This document shows positions 43,199-51,546 of a stretch of 64,000 bases of DNA, piece by piece. Made by a program: the position numbers and the translations under genes. The stretch is from Streptomyces sp. SirexAA-E (GTDB lineage Bacteria > Actinomycetota > Actinomycetes > Streptomycetales > Streptomycetaceae). The stretch covers positions 3,038,001 through 3,102,000 of the forward strand of contig NC_015953.1 of NCBI RefSeq assembly GCF_000177195.2, written 5' to 3'. The stretch's first letter is position 1, and the number at the start of each line of letters is the position of its first letter. The notes under the pieces were generated by a model, which saw nothing but the letters and a program-made list of their open reading frames with translations, made no database searches and was not told the DNA's origin.

Positions 43199-44865
43199 GC
43201 GGTGTACCTGCCCCGGGTACGGCCGTTCACCGCGCTGAGATGCGTGGTGCGGGGCGCGGTGATCGCGACCACCGCCATGTCGTCGTGCCTGCCGTCGCCG
43301 ACCCACTGGGACGCGAGCATCTGCACCCGCTCCACCACGGCCGTACCGGGCAGGCCCGCGCATCCCGACAGGGCGCGGGTGAGCCGCTCCTCGCCGAACA
43401 TGGCGTCGCCGAGCGGTCCGCCGCGGGCCTCGGTGACGCCGTCCGTGTACAACAGGCAGGTCTCGCCCGGCTGGAGGCAGGTCTCGACGGTACGGGCCTC
43501 GATCTGCGGCAGGGCCCCGACCAGGGTGCCGCGGGTGCTGATCTCCTCGACCGTGCCGTCGTTGCGCACCACCAGGGGGGCGGGGTGGCCGGCGGAGGTG
43601 AGGCGCAGCCGCACCTGGTTCTCCTCGCGCTGGACCGAGGCCAGCACGAGGGTGGCGAACCGGGTGTGGTGCGAGGTGAGGAGCGCCCCGTTGAGGAGTT
43701 GCAGCATTCGCTCGTGGTCGCCGGCCATCGGTGCCAGCGCCTGCACGGTGTTCCGGATCTTGCCGGTGAGCACCGCGGCGTCCAGGCCCTTGCCGCACAC
43801 GTCGCCGAGGACCACGAGGGAGGACTCCTCGTCCGTGCCGCCGGGGTGGAGGTCGTAGAAGTCGCCGCCGACCCGCTCCCTCGTCCCGGCGGGCCGGTAT
43901 CCCCCGGCGAACTCGACGCCGTTCGTCCGGTGCAGTTCGGGCGGCAGCAGGTCGCGCATCAGGGTCTGGGTGATGGCGTTCTGTTCCGCGTACATCCGCG
44001 CGGCCGACAGGGCGGCCCCGGCCCGTGCCGCGAAGAGCCGGGCGAAGATCTCCTCGCTCTCGCTGAACTCGGCCCGCCCGCCGGCCCGCAGCAGGATCAG
44101 GGCGCCCGCGGGCACCCCGTGTCCGGGCAGCGGTGTGACGGCGACCGAGCCGACGTCACCGGGGAAGTCCTCGGGGAGCATCCAGTCGGGCAGGGAGGCC
44201 GGGTCGATCCAGCGTGAGGGGACGGGCGGGAAGCCCTGGAGCGCCTCGCCGAGACCCGGGACCGCGGACGGGTCCGCAGTGATCCGGGTCCGGACCGGTT
44301 CCCGGCCCGCGACGGCGCTCGTCATGAGCAGCTGCCGCCCGTCGGGCGGGGTGACGACGACCGCCGCGTCGGCCAGGTGCCGGGCGGCGAGCCGGGCGGT
44401 GGCCTGCATGCACCTCTCGGCGTTCAGCGAGGCCAGCAGCACGTTGGACGCCTCGGCCAGGAACATGGTGCGTCGGCGCTCGGTGGCCAGGGCCTCCTCG
44501 GCGAGCCGTCGGTCGGTGTCGTCGACCAGCCACCACGCGATGCTGCCGTCCTCGTGGCGGGTGGGATGGGCCTCGAAGCCGAGCTCCCCGATCTTCCCCC
44601 GGACCGACGAGCGGGGGGCGGACGGCTCGGGTGCCGCTGTGCGGGCCCCCGCCTCCGCGTGCGCCCGGGCCAGCCAGGCGGGTACCGCCCGCGCCATGCC
44701 GACGCCCGGGGCGGCGTCCGCCAGCAGGGCCGCGGCGGCTCGGTTGACCCGCACGACCGTGCCGGTCCGGTCGGCCACGACGACGGGGTACAACACCGCG
44801 TCCCCCGCGTCGGGCAGGAGTTGTCGCCTAGCTTTCGTGGCCGTTTCTTCCTTCTGAGGAGCCAT
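43195..44865 (-). CDS. PAS-GAF-PP2C serine phosphatase (SpoIIE/RsbU-like)
   Basis: This 556-aa phosphatase dephosphorylates STAS proteins. In order it has a PAS domain (about residues 20-135, YPVVVADRTGTVVRVNRAAAALL), a GAF domain (about 145-305), and a PP2C domain (about 330-545). The PP2C domain keeps all metal-site Asp: VGGDFYD, LGDVCGKGLDAAV, YTDGVTE and DDMAVVAI. ATG 44865 is assumed, and an in-frame ATG at 44937 could extend it by 24 residues. It is first in a three-gene operon with the B12 sensor and a STAS protein, each overlapping by four bases. Confidence 0.93.
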   Translation of the reverse strand: MAPQKEETATKARRQLLPDAGDAVLYPVVVADRTGTVVRVNRAAAALLADAAPGVGMARAVPAWLARAHAEAGARTAAPEPSAPRSSVRGKIGELGFEAHPTRHEDGSIAWWLVDDTDRRLAEEALATERRRTMFLAEASNVLLASLNAERCMQATARLAARHLADAAVVVTPPDGRQLLMTSAVAGREPVRTRITADPSAVPGLGEALQGFPPVPSRWIDPASLPDWMLPEDFPGDVGSVAVTPLPGHGVPAGALILLRAGGRAEFSESEEIFARLFAARAGAALSAARMYAEQNAITQTLMRDLLPPELHRTNGVEFAGGYRPAGTRERVGGDFYDLHPGGTDEESSLVVLGDVCGKGLDAAVLTGKIRNTVQALAPMAGDHERMLQLLNGALLTSHHTRFATLVLASVQREENQVRLRLTSAGHPAPLVVRNDGTVEEISTRGTLVGALPQIEARTVETCLQPGETCLLYTDGVTEARGGPLGDAMFGEERLTRALSGCAGLPGTAVVERVQMLASQWVGDGRHDDMAVVAITAPRTTHLSAVNGRTRGRYTA

Positions 44866-45071
44866 GAGGGGGGACCCGCCGGGGGCGGGCCGCACCACCT
44901 TCCCACTGGACGGTTTCGCTTTCCCTGCGGCAACCATTGCCCAGATGGCTTCCTCATGGCAACCCGCCCTCCGCGCCGAACGCCCCGCTCCCGGCGCGGT
45001 TCGCGGCCTGTCGGGGCCGGGATCGCGCCGGGTGCGGGGCGCCTGTGCGGTGCCTCACTCGGTGGTCGTGG

Positions 45072-45851
45072 TCACGAACTCCGGGGCTGGTTGAGCTGGG
45101 CCGTCAGCAGGTGGGAGTCGAGCAGTGAGACGTCGGCCGTACGGTCCGCACGTGCGTAGCCGTTCAGCATGCGCTTGGTCAGCACGAGGGCCTCGGGCGA
45201 GCGCCGGACGAGGGGTCTGGTCCACCCGGCGACGGCGTGGTCCAGCTGGTCGAGGGGGGCGACCTTGTGCAGCAGGCCGAGCCGGTGGGCGGTGGCCGCG
45301 TCGAACACCTCGCAGGTGAGCATGTACTCACGGATCCGGGCGGCGCCCGCCTCCGCGATCAGCCGGCCCATGGCGCCGCCCCACGCGGGCGGGAGCCCGA
45401 CGCCGACCTCGGGCATACGGAACCGGCAGGTGTCCGCCCCCGCGCGCAGATCGCAGTACGAGGCGAGCGCGAGTCCGGCGCCGACGACCCTGCCGTGGAG
45501 CCGGGCGACGGTGATCGCGTGGGTTCCCTCCAGCGCCTGGCACAGGCGGTGGGCCTTGTCCGCGATGCGGCGCAGGGCACCACCGGTCGGGTCGGCGGCC
45601 AGCGCCTCCTGGTACTCGTTGCGGTCGGCCCCCAGGCAGAAGTCCTCGCCCAGGGAAGACAGGACCAGCACCCGGACGTCGGGCCGCTCGTGCAGGCCGT
45701 CGAGCAGCGCGATGAGGGCGTCCAGACCGGTGACGTCGAGGACGTCGTCACCGCGCTCCGGGTTGAGGCGTACGTGGAGGACGGGGCCCTCCTGTTCGAC
45801 CTCGATCGCCCGGTGGGGCGGGGCGGTGCGGGTGAGGATCAGGTCGTTCAT
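45072..45851 (-). CDS. Enoyl-CoA hydratase/isomerase family protein
   Basis: The 259-aa crotonase-fold protein has the oxyanion hole segment LSSLGEDFCLGADRNEY and the GRVVGAGLALASYCDLRAGAD helix. The Glu lies in RMPEVGVGLPPAWGG. The substrate is unknown. The ATG overlaps the P450 stop (ATGA), which ties it to the end of the conservon, an unusual passenger for such an operon. A hydratase acting on the P450 product is conceivable but unproven. Confidence 0.9.
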   Translation of the reverse strand: MNDLILTRTAPPHRAIEVEQEGPVLHVRLNPERGDDVLDVTGLDALIALLDGLHERPDVRVLVLSSLGEDFCLGADRNEYQEALAADPTGGALRRIADKAHRLCQALEGTHAITVARLHGRVVGAGLALASYCDLRAGADTCRFRMPEVGVGLPPAWGGAMGRLIAEAGAARIREYMLTCEVFDAATAHRLGLLHKVAPLDQLDHAVAGWTRPLVRRSPEALVLTKRMLNGYARADRTADVSLLDSHLLTAQLNQPRSS

Positions 45852-47095
45852 GCGAGGGTGACATCCAGGTTCAGCAGACGGCGGAACGCCACCCGGGGCG
45901 CCCACGAGGGACGGCGCGCGAGGGCGAGGCGGGGGAGGCGTCCGACGAGCCGGCCGAGCAGGACGTGGGCCTCCATACGGGCGAGCGGGGCGCCGAGGCA
46001 GTAGTGGATGCCTCCGCTGAAGGCCAGGTGGCCCGGGGTGCGCAGGGGGTCGAACCGGTCCGGGTCGCTGTGCCGGGCGGGGTCCCGGTGGGCGGCTCCC
46101 ACCATGAGGTGGACCATCTCGTCCTTGCGTATCTCGGTGCCGTCGAGGACGCAGTCCCGGGCCGCGATCCGGCTGATCACGTGGGTGGGCGCGTCGTAGC
46201 GCAGCGCCTCCTCCACGAACCCGGGCACCAGGTCGGGGTCGGCGGCGAGTCTGTCCCACCACTCCGGGCGCTCCACGAGCAGGAGCGTCGTCGTCGACAG
46301 CATGTTGGCGGTGGTCTCCAGGGCTGCCAGCAGGACGAACAGGGCCAGGAAGTAGACGCCTTCGTCCGCCTTGTCACGGTCCGGCTCCATGGCGTCCCAC
46401 GTCTCGATCCACCGCGAGACGGGATCGTCGCCCGGTCTCTCGCGGCGTTGGCGGACCAGGTCCGTGAAGTAGGAGCGCAGTTCGGCGGTGGCCGCGTCGG
46501 ACAGGGCCAGCTGGCTCGCGGACGGCAGCAGTTCCTGCGTGAACACCTGATCGTGCGTCAGGTCGCGCAGGTGCGGCAGGTCGGCGCTCGGCAGCCCGAG
46601 CCAGTCCCCTATGGCGGCGACCGGCAGTTCCTCGCCGACCGTGGTGACGAAGTCGGCCTCGCCGGAGCGCAAACGTTCCTCCAGCGAGTCCAGCAGGCCG
46701 TCGGTCACCCGCTCGACCGTACGGCCGAGCCGCTCGATGGTGGTGCGGTCGAACGCTCCGGCGGCCCGGCGCACCCGGGTGTGGTCCGGAGGGTTGAGCG
46801 CGGGCAGGGTGCTGCTCATCTCCCTCGACGAGGGGGCGTTCCACCGGGTGCCCGGCCCCTGTTTCTCACGCCAGCGTTTGTCCGGCTCCAGCCACTCCCT
46901 GCTGCGCAGCACCCGGTCGCACAGATCGAAGCTCGTCACGAGCGAGCCGCCCCAGGGGGCGGGACTGACCGCCCCCCTCGACCGCAGCTCCGCGTAGATC
47001 GGGAACGGGTCGGCCTGCCCCTTCGCCGTGCGCAGCCGGGAGAACAGTGAGACGGCGGCCCGACGGTCGGACGACGGGATGGTGGTAACCCCCAC
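45848..47095 (-). CDS. Cytochrome P450 (second conservon P450)
   Basis: This 415-aa haem monooxygenase has the I-helix region FVLLAALETTANML, the K-helix ExxR in EEALRYDAPTHVISRIA, and the haem loop FSGGIHYCLGAPLAR (Cys about residue 369). The GTG at 47095 has GAAGGAG 8 bases upstream, and an ATG at 47128 is also in frame. Unlike the neighbouring CYP157-like protein all catalytic motifs are intact. It occupies the CvnF-type position downstream of the first P450, and overlaps the hydratase gene by four bases. Confidence 0.93.
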   Translation of the reverse strand: MGVTTIPSSDRRAAVSLFSRLRTAKGQADPFPIYAELRSRGAVSPAPWGGSLVTSFDLCDRVLRSREWLEPDKRWREKQGPGTRWNAPSSREMSSTLPALNPPDHTRVRRAAGAFDRTTIERLGRTVERVTDGLLDSLEERLRSGEADFVTTVGEELPVAAIGDWLGLPSADLPHLRDLTHDQVFTQELLPSASQLALSDAATAELRSYFTDLVRQRRERPGDDPVSRWIETWDAMEPDRDKADEGVYFLALFVLLAALETTANMLSTTTLLLVERPEWWDRLAADPDLVPGFVEEALRYDAPTHVISRIAARDCVLDGTEIRKDEMVHLMVGAAHRDPARHSDPDRFDPLRTPGHLAFSGGIHYCLGAPLARMEAHVLLGRLVGRLPRLALARRPSWAPRVAFRRLLNLDVTLA

Positions 47096-47188
47096 GGTGA
47101 TGGCTCCTTCCTGAGCATCAGGCGCCATGCATACCCGCGCGGTAGTTCAAGCATCCAACACCACAGGAGTTGACTGGAGTTACTTGCG

Positions 47189-48556
47189 TCACTCCCCTCT
47201 CGTCCACGCGAGGAACCGGCTGAACAGACCCCCCTTGTGGGACGGCGCCGAGGCCTGCTGCGAGGAGGAGCGCTGCGCGGTGGGCGCGGGCGACTGCGGT
47301 GCCCGCGCGGACTGCGCGCGCCCGGGCTCGACACCGTCCAGCGCCACGGTGCGCGGGGTGAAGCGGACCGGAAGGGTCATCAGCGTGCGACTCCAGGGCG
47401 TCGGGGCCCAGTTGAGCGCCTTGAAGGAGACCCGCATCTCGATGTCGGGCAGCCGGTTGAGCAGCGACTCCACGGCGGTGGCCGCGATCATGAACGCCGG
47501 GTCCTTGGCCGGGCAGGCGTGCGGACCCGCGCCGAAGGCCAGGTGGGCCTTGGCGCTCAGCTGTTCGCGGTGCTGGGTCAGCCGGGGGTCGGTGTTGGCG
47601 GCAGCGAAGGAGATCAGGATCGGGTCGTTGGCCCGGACCGTCCTGCCGCCCAGATCGACGTCGTGGGTGGGGTAGTGGGCCGCGTAGTTGGCGATCGGCG
47701 CGTAGTTCCAGAGGGCCTGGGAGACCGCGTCCTCGACCGGCAGCCCGGTCTGCCACTCCTCGCCGAGGTACAGCGCGCTGCTGGTGCCGATCGTGGCCGT
47801 CAGGGGGGCGGTGCCGCCGGAGAGCAGGGTCACCAGCTGGTGCAGCACCTCCTCGTCGCTCAGCCGCGCCGGGTGCTCCATCAGGCGGGTCGTCAGGTCG
47901 GCGCCGGGACGGCGCCGCTTGAGGGCGATCAGCTCCGCGAGCGCACCGCCCAGCACCTCGTCCGCGCCCGGGGTGCCGTCGAAGATGCCGCTGATCCCGA
48001 CGATCACCCGGTCACCGACCTCGGGCGGGCAGCCGAACAGGTCGCTGAAGACCAGCAGCGGCAACGGCTGGGCGTAGTCGGCCATCAGCTCGGCCTGGCC
48101 CCGGGTGTCGGTGCTGAAACGGCTGATCAGGTAGTCGGCGGACTGCTGGGTCTGCCTGACGAGCTGGAGTTCGTTGACGGTACTCAGACTGTCGGTGACC
48201 GCCTGCCGCAGCCGGGCGTGCGACGCCCCGTCGCTGAACAGCGCGTTGGGGCGGTAGCCCATCATCGGCAGGGCGGGGCTGTCCGCCGGTACGCGTCCCT
48301 CGTTGAGCGCGTTCCAGCGACGGGAGTCGCGGACGAAGGAGGCGGGGTTCTGCAGGATGTGCAGGGCGGCGTCGTAGCTGGTGACCAGTTCGACCTCGAC
48401 GTCCGGCGCGATGTCGACGGGCGCGCTCGGGCCGGACGCCCGCAGGTGGGCGTAGTGGCCCTCGGGGTCGGCGCCGAACTCGGGACCGTACAGCTGCACG
48501 TTCCCGTGCGCGGGGCAGCCGGGCGGTATCCCCTGGGTGTCGAATGAGTGCTGCAT
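47189..48556 (-). CDS. CYP157-like cytochrome P450 lacking the ExxR motif
   Basis: The 455-aa P450 has the haem loop LAFGAGPHACPAKDP (Cys about 347) and LLSGGTAPLTATIGTS for the I-helix. In the K-helix the usual ExxR is replaced by SQALW. This is the known oddity of the Streptomyces CYP157 family, which sits in conservons. A disordered Ser/Gln-rich tail follows the P450 fold. It lies 10 bases downstream of the cvnD-like gene, in the CvnE position. Whether it is catalytic or a regulatory partner of the G-protein-like module is not known. Confidence 0.92.
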   Translation of the reverse strand: MQHSFDTQGIPPGCPAHGNVQLYGPEFGADPEGHYAHLRASGPSAPVDIAPDVEVELVTSYDAALHILQNPASFVRDSRRWNALNEGRVPADSPALPMMGYRPNALFSDGASHARLRQAVTDSLSTVNELQLVRQTQQSADYLISRFSTDTRGQAELMADYAQPLPLLVFSDLFGCPPEVGDRVIVGISGIFDGTPGADEVLGGALAELIALKRRRPGADLTTRLMEHPARLSDEEVLHQLVTLLSGGTAPLTATIGTSSALYLGEEWQTGLPVEDAVSQALWNYAPIANYAAHYPTHDVDLGGRTVRANDPILISFAAANTDPRLTQHREQLSAKAHLAFGAGPHACPAKDPAFMIAATAVESLLNRLPDIEMRVSFKALNWAPTPWSRTLMTLPVRFTPRTVALDGVEPGRAQSARAPQSPAPTAQRSSSQQASAPSHKGGLFSRFLAWTRGE

Positions 48557-48566
48557 GCCAGGGCTC

Positions 48567-49133
48567 CTAGCCGAGTTGGGTCATGAGGTGCGTCACGAGG
48601 GTGATCAGCGCGTTCGCCGAGGAGGCCTCGTCGCGCACGTCGCAGGCCACGACGGGGGTCTCCTCCGTGAGGTTCAGCGCCTCGCGCACCTCGTCGAGCG
48701 GGTAGTCGGTGGTTCCGTCGAAGCGGTTGACGCCGATGGCGTACGTCAGGCCGAAGCTCTCGACCAGGTCCAGGACCGGGAAGCTCTCGTGCAGCCGTTC
48801 CGGGGCGACGAGGACGAGTGCGCCCAGCGCCCCCCGGGACAGCTCCTCCCACATCTCCTTGAAACGCTCCTGACCGGGCGTCCCGAAGAGATAGAGGACC
48901 AGCTGGTCGCTGAGGGTCAGCCGGCCGAAGTCCATCGCCACGGTGGTGGTCTTCTTGTGCGGCGTGCCCGACAGGTCGTCGAAGCCCTCGCTGGCCTCGG
49001 TGATCTCCTCCTCGGTCTGAAGCGGCTCGATCTCGGAGATGCTGCCGATGCAGGTGGTCTTGCCGACCCCGAAGTGCCCCACTATGAGGACCTTCACCGC
49101 CTGGGAGACCTCTGGATCCAGGTACACGGTCAC
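48567..49133 (-). CDS. cvnD: Conservon GTP/ATP-binding protein CvnD
   Basis: The 188-aa small GTPase-like protein has the P-loop GHFGVGKTTCIGSI (about residues 19-32), the DFGRLTL switch, FGTPGQERFKEMW (Walker B/switch II) and GVNRFDG in place of NKxD. It resembles MglA/Ras-like proteins and is the G component of actinomycete conservons. The GTG start follows the CvnC stop after one base. It is thought to interact with CvnA-C at the membrane. Confidence 0.93.
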   Translation of the reverse strand: MTVYLDPEVSQAVKVLIVGHFGVGKTTCIGSISEIEPLQTEEEITEASEGFDDLSGTPHKKTTTVAMDFGRLTLSDQLVLYLFGTPGQERFKEMWEELSRGALGALVLVAPERLHESFPVLDLVESFGLTYAIGVNRFDGTTDYPLDEVREALNLTEETPVVACDVRDEASSANALITLVTHLMTQLG

Positions 49134-49134
49134 G

Positions 49135-49524
49135 TCACGCTCCGAATCTGGTCTTCAAACCGTCGAGGACCGCACTGAGCAGTTCTCGGTCGGCACGTTC
49201 GGCGCGCGGTACGGGCTTCCTCACGATGATGAGGCCGCTCCCCTCCATCTGCGCCAGGAGGATACGCACGATGCCCAGCGGCAGGTGGGTGTGGCCCGCG
49301 ACCTCGGCAACCGACAGGAAGCCGTCGCTGACCAGGTCCATGACCTGCCGGGCTTCCGGGGACAGCGTGCGGGCCGCGGCCGACGCGCCCTCCCCCGCGG
49401 TCACGAGAGTGGTGTGGCCGTACTCGTGGTCCGGGGGCAGCGCGTGTCCGCCCGTGATCACGAAGAGAGGGACTAACGGGGACGTCAGCTCCAGGTCGAG
49501 GTCCTGGTCCGGCTCGTCACGCAT
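49135..49524 (-). CDS. cvnC: Conservon protein CvnC (DUF742)
   Basis: The 129-aa DUF742 protein has LVPLFVITGGHALPPDHEYGHTTLVTAG and a winged-helix-like stretch, EARQVMDLVSDGFLSVAEVAGHTHLPLGIVRILLAQMEGSGLIIVRKP. It overlaps the end of CvnB by 8 bases. Its role in the module is not established; a regulatory effector of the small GTPase is assumed. Confidence 0.92.
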   Translation of the reverse strand: MRDEPDQDLDLELTSPLVPLFVITGGHALPPDHEYGHTTLVTAGEGASAAARTLSPEARQVMDLVSDGFLSVAEVAGHTHLPLGIVRILLAQMEGSGLIIVRKPVPRAERADRELLSAVLDGLKTRFGA

Positions 49525-50365
49525 GGCCCGCCCCCTTTCCCTGCGGCGCCTCGTGCCCGCGCAGCTTGGGCACCACCTCGTGCAGGCGCGTGGTGAACTC
49601 CTCGATGTCGCAGTCGTGCGCGGCGGCGGCGGCCAGGAAGGCCCCGTCGCCGGCCGCGATCAGGAAGGTCCAGCCGTGCTGGAACTCCATGACCGTCTGC
49701 CGCCACTCCGGAGCCTCCTGCACGCCCGCGAACTGGGACGTGACGCGGCTGTAGGCGTGGATCCCGGTCATGGCGGCGGAGATGGTGTCCGCCAGGTCCC
49801 GGCTCATCCCCGAGGTCGCCCCGCGGGGCAGGCCGTCGGAGCCCAGCAGTACGGCGTGACGGGCGCCCCGGACCTCCGAGATCACCTGGTCGAGGTCCGG
49901 CAGCACGAATCCCGGACCGCCCGTGCCCTCGCGCCGGGCCGGGGAGGCGCCGTCGGCCCCGTCCCCCTCCTGCGCGCTCACTCTCGGCGGCGAGGTGAGG
50001 TTGTTGCCCAGCCGGGCGACGAGACGGTGCATGCGGAAGGAGATCTGCTGCATGTCCACGTCGGGTGCCGCGGCGGCGGCCAGGTACGCGCCCTGCCCCG
50101 CACCGATCAGGAAGATCCACCCGTGGGCGAACTCGATGATCGTCTGGTTCCACTGCCGGTCGGCCGTCGGCCCGGCGAAGTGGGCGGTGGCCCGGCTGAG
50201 CGACTGCATCCCGGCCATGGCGGCGGAGATGGTCCGCACGTCCTTCTCGGCCAGGCCCTCCGCGGCTCCGCGGGGGAGGCCGTCCGCGGACAGCAGGACG
50301 GCGTGCCGTGCCCGGGGCACGTTGTTCACGATGTCCTCGAGCATCCACGACAGATCTGCGGTCAT
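49517..50365 (-). CDS. cvnB: Conservon roadblock protein CvnB with tandem domains
   Basis: The 282-aa product carries two complete roadblock/LC7 domains (about residues 5-120 and 160-275). Each has RHAVLLxxDGLPRG, a FAG...QT...EFxHGWxFLI strand pair and an AAAAxDxD stretch, and they are joined by an acidic linker. Ordinary CvnB proteins have one domain of roughly 130-140 residues, so this one arose by internal duplication. The ATG overlaps the cvnA stop (ATGA). Roadblock proteins are typically regulators of MglA-type GTPases such as CvnD. Confidence 0.92.
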   Translation of the reverse strand: MTADLSWMLEDIVNNVPRARHAVLLSADGLPRGAAEGLAEKDVRTISAAMAGMQSLSRATAHFAGPTADRQWNQTIIEFAHGWIFLIGAGQGAYLAAAAAPDVDMQQISFRMHRLVARLGNNLTSPPRVSAQEGDGADGASPARREGTGGPGFVLPDLDQVISEVRGARHAVLLGSDGLPRGATSGMSRDLADTISAAMTGIHAYSRVTSQFAGVQEAPEWRQTVMEFQHGWTFLIAAGDGAFLAAAAAHDCDIEEFTTRLHEVVPKLRGHEAPQGKGAGHA

Positions 50366-51546
50366 TCGTCTTCGAACCCTTCGAACGACGGGGTGTCGAG
50401 GTTGCGGCCCGACAGGGTGCCTCGCTGGAAGGCGCCCAGGCCCCGGCCGGAGGTGCGGCCGGTCTCCTCGGGCGCCCGCGGTGCCGTACGGGCGGCCGGG
50501 CTGTCGGGGACGCTGGCGATGGGAGCCTGGCGTGCTCCGCGCTTCGGCAGACCGTGCATCGTGCGCGACGTGTTCTGCGACCGGCTCTCGACGCGCCGGA
50601 TGTTGGCGACGGGAGCCTCCTCGACCGGCGGCGGTGTCTCCTCCATGGTCCACAGCTCCTCTGGCAGCAGGACGACGGCCCGGACACCCCCGTACCGGGA
50701 GACGCCGGTGACGTCGACCTTGAACCCGTACTGACGCGCGATCAGGCCGACGACGGGGAAGCCGAACTTCGGCTGGTTGCCCAGCTGCGACAGCTGGGGG
50801 ACGATGTCGCCGGACAGCAGCGCGGTGGCCCTCTGCCGGTCCTCGTCACTCATGCTGACGCCGGCGTCGTCGATGACGATGCAGAGGTTGCTCTGGACCC
50901 GCTGGAACGTCACCTCGATCGGCGCGTCGTGCTGGGAGAAACTGGCAGCGTTGTCAAGCAGTTCGGCCACGGCGAGCGCGACCGGCGCGACCGCGGAGGC
51001 CTTGAGCGCCAGACCGCCCTGCTGCATGATCTCGACCCGGTGGAAGTTGCGGATCTGGCCCTGGGCGCTGCGCACCACGTCGTAGACGCTGGCGGGCTTG
51101 TTGCGGCGGCCGAGCGGGGCGCCGCACATGACGGCGATGCCCTGGGCCTTGCGCGCCATCTGGGCGTTGGCGTGGTTCACGTCGAGCAGGTCGGCGAGGA
51201 CCGGGTGGCCGCCGTACTTGCGCTGGATGTCGTCCAGGAGCGTGGTCTGCTCCGCCGCGAGGCTCTGAAGGAATCGGGCGGCCCCCTTGAGGACCGCCTT
51301 GGTGCTCTCCTCCGCGGCCTGCTCGGCTTCTCGGATGGTGCCCTCGTACTCGTCCCGGTGCTTCTGCAACTCAGCGCGTGCGTAAGCCAGCTGACTTTCC
51401 GCTGCGTGCATCTGCTGGGTCAGCGCGGCCTCGGAACGGCGCTTCTTCTCGCCCAGGCCTCTGCTGCGGACGAAGAGGACCACGGCCGCGGCGACGGCTA
51501 GCGCCGCTATCGCAACCAGGCACCATATGAGCGCGTCTCGAATCAT
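50362..51546 (-). CDS. cvnA: Conservon sensor-kinase-like protein CvnA
   Basis: The 394-aa membrane protein starts at ATG 51546 (GGAAGG upstream) with one N-terminal span (about residues 5-25). A coiled-coil follows (about 35-95), then a GHKL ATPase domain with N-box ALAVAELLDNAASFSQ (about 190-205) and the D/G motifs VIDDAGVSM and PKFGFPVVGLIARQYG. The tail is disordered. The H-box of true histidine kinases is absent, as is usual for CvnA. It heads the operon cvnABCD-P450-P450-hydratase. Confidence 0.93.
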   Translation of the reverse strand: MIRDALIWCLVAIAALAVAAAVVLFVRSRGLGEKKRRSEAALTQQMHAAESQLAYARAELQKHRDEYEGTIREAEQAAEESTKAVLKGAARFLQSLAAEQTTLLDDIQRKYGGHPVLADLLDVNHANAQMARKAQGIAVMCGAPLGRRNKPASVYDVVRSAQGQIRNFHRVEIMQQGGLALKASAVAPVALAVAELLDNAASFSQHDAPIEVTFQRVQSNLCIVIDDAGVSMSDEDRQRATALLSGDIVPQLSQLGNQPKFGFPVVGLIARQYGFKVDVTGVSRYGGVRAVVLLPEELWTMEETPPPVEEAPVANIRRVESRSQNTSRTMHGLPKRGARQAPIASVPDSPAARTAPRAPEETGRTSGRGLGAFQRGTLSGRNLDTPSFEGFEDE

